Origin: VFMC01 sp031400715
Lineage (GTDB): Bacteria > Actinomycetota > Acidimicrobiia > Acidimicrobiales > Ilumatobacteraceae
Reading direction: 5' to 3'
DNA length: 9,682 nucleotides
Assembly (NCBI GenBank): GCA_031400715.1
Contig: JANNQK010000050.1
Span: forward strand, 1 to 9,682
The position numbers and the translations under genes are program-made. This document shows, piece after piece, positions 6,700 to 9,682 of the stretch. Numbering within the stretch: the stretch's first letter is position 1; every line of letters starts with the position of its first letter. Below the pieces are notes generated by a model that worked only from the letters and a program-made list of their open reading frames with translations, was not told where the DNA came from and did not search any database.

Positions 6700-6799
6700 G
6701 AGCGTTCGTGCTCGTCGCCGGATTCGGTGGACTCCGTCTCGGCGAGCTCCTGGGTTTGCGGTGGGACTGCGTCGATCTCGACCGCTATCGGATCCAGGT
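6700..6799 (+). pseudogene. integrase fragment, partial repeat of the intact integrase gene
   Basis: This 100-base segment aligns without gaps to 5801-5900 of the integrase gene, with 10 mismatches counted by eye (90%). Most changes are at third codon positions, and the encoded peptide AFVLVAGFGGLRLGELLG, continuing LRWDCVDLDRYRIQV, keeps the catalytic-Arg box. Similarity ends abruptly on both sides (6699 and 6800). It therefore looks like a leftover of a second, related integrase that once evolved under protein-level selection, and not a recent copy of the neighbour. It has no start and no function of its own. Confidence 0.85.
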
Positions 6800-6882
6800 C
6801 AGACCGTCGTTCTCACGTGATCCCCCTCTCGCCACGACATCACGCCCATTGGCGCCCAGATCACGCCCCTGGTACATCGTTC

Positions 6883-6910
6883 CTGACAGTCCCGCGCGTG
6901 TCGGTACGAT
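6883..6910 (+). promoter_or_regulatory. candidate leaderless promoter of the intact toxin-antitoxin pair
   Basis: CTGACA (6883-6888) and TACGAT (6905-6910) are separated by 16 bases, and the antitoxin ATG follows the -10 box by 6 bases. No ribosome site is seen before that ATG. The -10 box and its spacing to the ATG are the same as at the integrase. Confidence 0.5.
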
Positions 6911-6916
6911 TCAGCC

Positions 6917-7102
6917 ATGGCTCGGCGCGTTGACGACTTCCAGGATGACCAGGCGATCGAAATCGTCAACTCCAACGTCGACACCTCACCCGACGCCGTG
7001 GCTGCCTGGATTGCCGACCTCGAACGCGACGACGATTGGATCGAGATCCCCACCACAGCGGCCGAAATGATCGACGAAGACCGCACCACAAGCGCTTCGT
7101 GA
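6917..7102 (+). CDS. antitoxin of a VapBC-type pair (small acidic protein)
   Basis: A 61-residue acidic protein directly before a PIN-domain toxin and overlapping its start by GTGA, so the pair is co-translated. The N-terminal half (MARRVDDFQDDQAIEIVNSN, then VDTSPDAVAAWIADLERDDD) shows no clear ribbon-helix-helix or AbrB strand. The C-terminal half (WIEIPTTAAEMIDEDR) is the kind of tail that wraps a PIN toxin. Assignment as antitoxin comes mainly from position, size and charge. If it lacks a DNA-binding domain, it may not repress its own promoter as classical VapB does. ATG 6917 fits a leaderless start. Confidence 0.65.
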   Translation: MARRVDDFQDDQAIEIVNSNVDTSPDAVAAWIADLERDDDWIEIPTTAAEMIDEDRTTSAS

Positions 7103-7509
7103 GCGCCGTCGTCCTCGACGCCTCCGCTGGCGCAGAGATCGTGGTGCGATCATCGCTCGGCCGGCGCCTGCTCTCGCTGGCACCTCGGGATCGACAGTGG
7201 TGGGTGCCCGATCACTTCCACGTCGAGGTAGCTGGTGCCGTTCGGCGAATGCTGCTCCGCAACGTCATCGACGAGGCTCGTGCCACCTCGGCGATCGAGC
7301 GTCTCCTCACTCTCCCCGTGGTGGTCAGCCGCAGCCAACCGCTCATCTCCGAAGCGTGGACCCTCCGCAAGAACATCATCATCCATGACGCGGTCTATGT
7401 CGCCCTCGCACGACACCTCGGCGCGCCGCTCCTCACGGGAGACCGTCGGCTCGCCGGCGCACCGAACCTCCCCGTTCAGATCCTCCACCTCTCAGCCTCC
7501 AATCCGTAG
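7099..7509 (+). CDS. PIN-domain ribonuclease toxin, VapC family
   Basis: A 136-residue PIN-domain protein; the family cuts RNA, often tRNA or rRNA, when the antitoxin is degraded. The four acidic residues that bind metal are present: Asp7 in VVLDAS, Glu43 in FHVEVAGAVRR, Asp97 in IIHDAVYVALA and Asp115 in LLTGDRRLA. The length is normal for VapC (about 130-140). GTG 7099 is chosen over an upstream start at 7036 because it overlaps the antitoxin stop by GTGA and begins right at the first PIN strand; the longer reading adds arginine- and histidine-rich residues without family likeness. With the gene before it this forms an intact toxin-antitoxin pair, in contrast to the broken pair at 6380-6697. 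Confidence 0.88.
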   Translation: MSAVVLDASAGAEIVVRSSLGRRLLSLAPRDRQWWVPDHFHVEVAGAVRRMLLRNVIDEARATSAIERLLTLPVVVSRSQPLISEAWTLRKNIIIHDAVYVALARHLGAPLLTGDRRLAGAPNLPVQILHLSASNP

Positions 7510-7613
7510 CCAGAGCACCTCCGGCGCCAAGGCATCACAGCTCGATTCCGACGTCGGCTTGGCGCCGCTCGAGATGACTTTTCGCTGGCGCGCTGGCAAG
7601 CGAGGATGAGGGG

Positions 7614-7826
7614 ATGCTCGACTCGGCTGATGTGTGCGCCGTCTGTCATCGGACGAAGGCGTTGGGAAACTGGTCGGCTGACGGCGACGTGTTCGTGTGC
7701 GCTGATTGCCAAATCGACGCGCAGCACTTCCTCTCGATTCAGGATCAGATCGAGGACAAGGGGTTGCCAGCAGCGTCTGACGGCTGCGCCAAGACTGTCA
7801 AAACGGTGGTGGATCCACGGGCGTGA
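7614..7826 (+). CDS. small hypothetical protein with two CxxC motifs
   Basis: A 70-residue protein with two knuckles, CAVC at residues 8-11 and CADC at 29-32, about 17 residues apart, the layout of a zinc ribbon. Between them lies SADGDVFVC, a short hairpin typical of such folds. The remainder (QDQIEDKGLPAASDGCAKTV) is not recognised. GAGGA at 7602-7606 gives a ribosome site 7 bases before the ATG. It stands alone, 104 bases after the toxin gene, on the same strand. I cannot name a function; a metal-binding adaptor or regulator is possible. Confidence 0.5.
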   Translation: MLDSADVCAVCHRTKALGNWSADGDVFVCADCQIDAQHFLSIQDQIEDKGLPAASDGCAKTVKTVVDPRA

Positions 7827-8023
7827 AGCGCGTTCCGTTGCCCAATCCGGCACCACGCCATCGTCATTCCTGAAGCCCTCGGTTGACACCCTCGCCCGCG
7901 ACAGATCAGATCGGCGCTATCGAGGAAGACTGCTGAGACTGTGGGACATCGAGCGGGAGGCACCCGTGGCGGATCGTTCTGGCAGGGGTCAGCTGTGAGC
8001 GGGATCAGCACGCCGGGATCCGG

Positions 8024-8527
8024 TTAGCCGAGGATTCGGCACATACGTAGTTCGTGCTTGCACGGATCCGACGGCAATGGCTCGTGTTCGCCGGTCAGGC
8101 GGAACCCCTGGCTCTCGTAGAGGCGCACCGCTGCGTCGTTGCCACGAGTCACCCAGAGCTCCACAGCGGCCGCACCGGTCTCGCGAGCCCAGTCCACGAC
8201 GGTCGCGACCAGTGCAGCCGCAATGCCTGCCCGTCGTTGTGCGGGCGAGACCCACATCGACACCAGTTCGACCGAGCGTCCTGCGTCGTCCGGTCGGTAT
8301 GCGGCGACCATGCCGATGACGAGCTCGCCACTGACTGCGAAGAAGGTGGCGCTCGTCGTTCCGGCGGCGCCGACTGTCGCTCGCATGTCCCAATGATCGT
8401 TCGGCTGGGTCGCCTCCGCGGCATAGGTCGATGAATACGCCGAAGGTGAGTCCACCAGCGCCGCCAGGCGGACCGACTTGAGGGTGGCACCTTCATCGGG
8501 CTGGATACGTTGAATCACGGTGTTCAC
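8024..8527 (-). CDS. GNAT family N-acetyltransferase
   Basis: A 167-residue single-domain acetyltransferase, which moves an acetyl group from acetyl-CoA to an amine. Motif A is clear: ELVSMWVSPAQRRAGIAAAL (about 87-106), with QRRAGIA as the pyrophosphate loop. It is followed by WARETGAAAVELWV and the closing GNDAAVRLYESQGFRLTGE, the usual GNAT motif B. The N-terminal part (RLAALVDSPSAYSSTYAAEA) resembles members that act on small molecules or protein amino termini. The substrate cannot be inferred. It is a single gene on the minus strand, tail-to-tail with the cysteine protein, with 197 bases between that hold nothing I recognise. Confidence 0.88.
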   Translation of the reverse strand: MNTVIQRIQPDEGATLKSVRLAALVDSPSAYSSTYAAEATQPNDHWDMRATVGAAGTTSATFFAVSGELVIGMVAAYRPDDAGRSVELVSMWVSPAQRRAGIAAALVATVVDWARETGAAAVELWVTRGNDAAVRLYESQGFRLTGEHEPLPSDPCKHELRMCRILG

Positions 8528-8914
8528 GCTCTCAGTCTGTCCGCGTGGTGGTCACGAGATCAGGGAGTCCGTCGCCTTCATGTCATTCGGGGACCTCGAT
8601 CGATGACAGTTGCCGGAGTGCGATGCCGATCCAGACCTCGGTTCAGTGACCGAGCGGCCTCCGTCATAGTCGAACGCTTCGGTGACCAGCCGTCGCGGGT
8701 CCGATGCGGTCAACGCGATCTCAGTTCGTGGCGTATCACGAGAGCAGCCTGTTCGATCCGTCCTCACGACGCAACGCCCTGCCACCTACCGCCGGTTGAC
8801 TGTCGGACCCGATGGAGGTTCGCACTGTTCAGGCGGACCTCATGTCCATAGGATCGGGATCGCCTTGATCAGGCCGTCGTCGTTCAGCGGCGCTGCGTGC
8901 TCCATTAGCGTGCG
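8528..8914. other. gene-poor stretch between the GNAT and amidase genes
   Basis: No intact gene is supported here. On the minus strand around 8636-8731 the peptide RRLVTEAFDYDGGRSVT resembles the N-terminal strands of enterochelin-esterase-like hydrolases, but the frame loses likeness immediately after and the stretch is short. It may be a gene remnant or chance. The stretch should also hold the two divergent promoters of its neighbours; I could not pick convincing boxes. Confidence 0.3.
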
Positions 8915-9541
8915 GTGATGGATGCCGTCGATGTTGCGTTTGCCGGTATCGCCGAGCAGGCACGGATGGTTGCGGCGCGGGAGATCTCAGCGCGAGAGCT
9001 GGTGGCGGTCTATCTGGAACGGATTGGGCGTATCGATCCGACGCTGAACTCGTTTCGCGAAGTGTTCGCGGAGCAGGCCACGCTCGCCGCTCGTCTCGCG
9101 GACGAGCGCGTGGCCCACGGCGAGACCGGGCCGTTGCTTGGTGTACCCGTCGCATTCAAGGACGAAGTCGACCTCGTCGGCCATGTCACGCGGCATGGCA
9201 CCAACGCCTACGACCAGCCCGCTCAGGCGAACTCGGTCCACGTTCAACGACTCCTCGACGCAGGCGCGATCGCTTTGGGGGTCACCAACCTTCCCGAACT
9301 CGCGATCTACGGGTTCACAGAGAGCGACGCGACCGGCGATACCCGCAACCCGTGGGATACCACTCGAACGCCGGGCGGCTCAAGTGGCGGATCGGCTGCA
9401 GCGGTAGCAGCCGGGCTGGTCGGTGCGGCCTCGGCGAGCGATGGTGCAGGCTCCATCCGGATCCCGGCCGCATACACGGGGCTCGTCGGGTTGATGCCGC
9501 AACGAGGCCGGATCAGTCTGATGCCCGAAGACCAGCATTGG
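8915..9541 (+). pseudogene. amidase-signature enzyme (GatA-like), C-terminus lost at an IS insertion
   Basis: The first 209 residues belong to the amidase signature family, which hydrolyses amides with a Lys-Ser-Ser triad. GPLLGVPVAFKDEVDLVGHV holds Lys82, RTPGGSSGGSAAAVAAG holds Ser156, and SDGAGSIRIPAAYTGLVGL holds the nucleophile Ser180. Likeness continues through PQRGRISLMPEDQHW and stops. Family members usually run to about 450-500 residues, so the second half of the domain is missing. The frame then reads about 34 foreign residues to a TAG at 9644-9646, and those bases are the end of an insertion sequence on the other strand. Start is GTG 8915 or ATG 8918. The catalytic residues remain, but loss of half the fold makes activity unlikely. 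Whether the rest of the gene lies beyond the IS cannot be seen. Confidence 0.85.
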
Positions 9542-9682
9542 GGCTCTACTCATCTGAGTGGGGAGCTGCGTGTTCGGATGCGGGGTGGTGAGGGTCGTTC
9601 GGGCCAGGTGACGCCGCCGGTGTGGAGTAGGACGCGGAGCCGGTAGTTGTCGAACCGGCGGAACCCGTGGCCGCATCGTTTG
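9542..9682 (-). mobile_element. insertion sequence end, ISL3-like, truncated by the window edge
   Basis: The amidase reading loses family likeness at 9541, and from 9542 the sequence begins GGCTCTACTCATCTGAG, similar to the GGCTCT ends typical of ISL3-family elements. A transposase stop lies 8 bases inside it, as is usual. The exact boundary could shift by a few bases because the target duplication cannot be seen. The other end lies outside the window. Confidence 0.65.
9550..9681 (-). CDS. transposase C-terminus, ISL3-like family (partial)
   Basis: A minus-strand frame enters from the right edge and gives KRCGHGFRRFDNYRLRVLLH followed by TGGVTWPERPSPPRIRTRSS and PLR, ending at TGA 9552-9550 (43 residues). 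The GHGFRRFDNYRLR block is the last conserved piece of ISL3-type (IS204/IS1001/IS1096/IS1165) transposases as I remember them; the arginine- and proline-rich tail is common at their ends. The catalytic DDE part lies outside the window, so activity cannot be judged. The family call is moderate; that it is a transposase end is supported by its location at a sharp break in the amidase gene. Confidence 0.65.
   Translation of the reverse strand, partial: KRCGHGFRRFDNYRLRVLLHTGGVTWPERPSPPRIRTRSSPLR

Noticed and set aside
6435..7070. 211-residue plus-strand frame containing the integrase-like peptide
   Set aside because: It reads antisense to the antitoxin remnant, then the integrase fragment, then out of frame over the intact antitoxin; only 6700-6799 has protein likeness.
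7036..7098. Upstream start for the PIN toxin
   Set aside because: The added residues are Arg/His-rich and lie over the antitoxin's C-terminus; GTG 7099 overlaps the antitoxin stop and begins at the PIN fold.
7827..8023. Gap between the cysteine protein and the acetyltransferase
   Set aside because: Readings on both strands were checked; no motif, repeat or convincing hairpin was seen.
1..9682. CRISPR array, rRNA or full tRNA
   Set aside because: No regularly spaced repeats, no rRNA-like sequence and no complete cloverleaf were found by reading both strands.

Overview
The window looks like chromosomal DNA of a high-GC Gram-positive bacterium (Actinomycetota; an Acidimicrobiia-like member would fit). 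It is strongly GC-rich, uses GTG as well as ATG starts, packs genes with 1-4 base junctions, and appears to contain leaderless promoters. The organism is inferred from these traits and not proven.

Left part (1-4850, all minus strand): a compact four-gene unit read right to left. It holds an SCP2-like protein, a glutamine-synthetase-family ligase (PuuA/GlnA-like), a class I glutamine amidotransferase of the gamma-glutamyl-GABA hydrolase type (PuuD-like), and a large regulator joining an OmpR-type winged helix to an NB-ARC-type ATPase. The regulator runs off the left edge. The ligase and hydrolase are the two ends of a gamma-glutamylation route: glutamate is attached to an amine, the amine is processed, and glutamate is released. 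The oxidation enzymes that would sit between them are not in the window, and the substrate cannot be told from sequence.

Middle (4997-6357): a tRNA-Ala(TGC) 3' fragment lacking its 5' half lies beside a complete tyrosine recombinase gene, with a hairpin just beyond the tRNA 3' end. This is the classic end of an element integrated into a tRNA gene. The orientation implies that the element extends rightward past 5093 and that the intact tRNA should lie at the far end, which is not seen here.

Right part (6358-9682): accessory DNA showing decay. It contains a broken vapBC toxin-antitoxin pair whose antitoxin lacks its start and whose toxin lacks its middle, abutting a 100-base fragment of a second integrase (90% identical to the intact one). 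An intact VapBC-type pair with its own candidate leaderless promoter follows, then a small four-cysteine protein, a GNAT acetyltransferase, and an amidase-signature gene cut after about 210 residues. The cut coincides with the end of an insertion sequence whose transposase C-terminus (ISL3-like) reads in from the right edge.

The strongest points for follow-up are the gamma-glutamylation operon with its unusual SCP2-like partner and ATPase regulator, the tRNA attachment site with its integrase, and the nested damage in the island. I found no clearly new defence or biosynthetic system.
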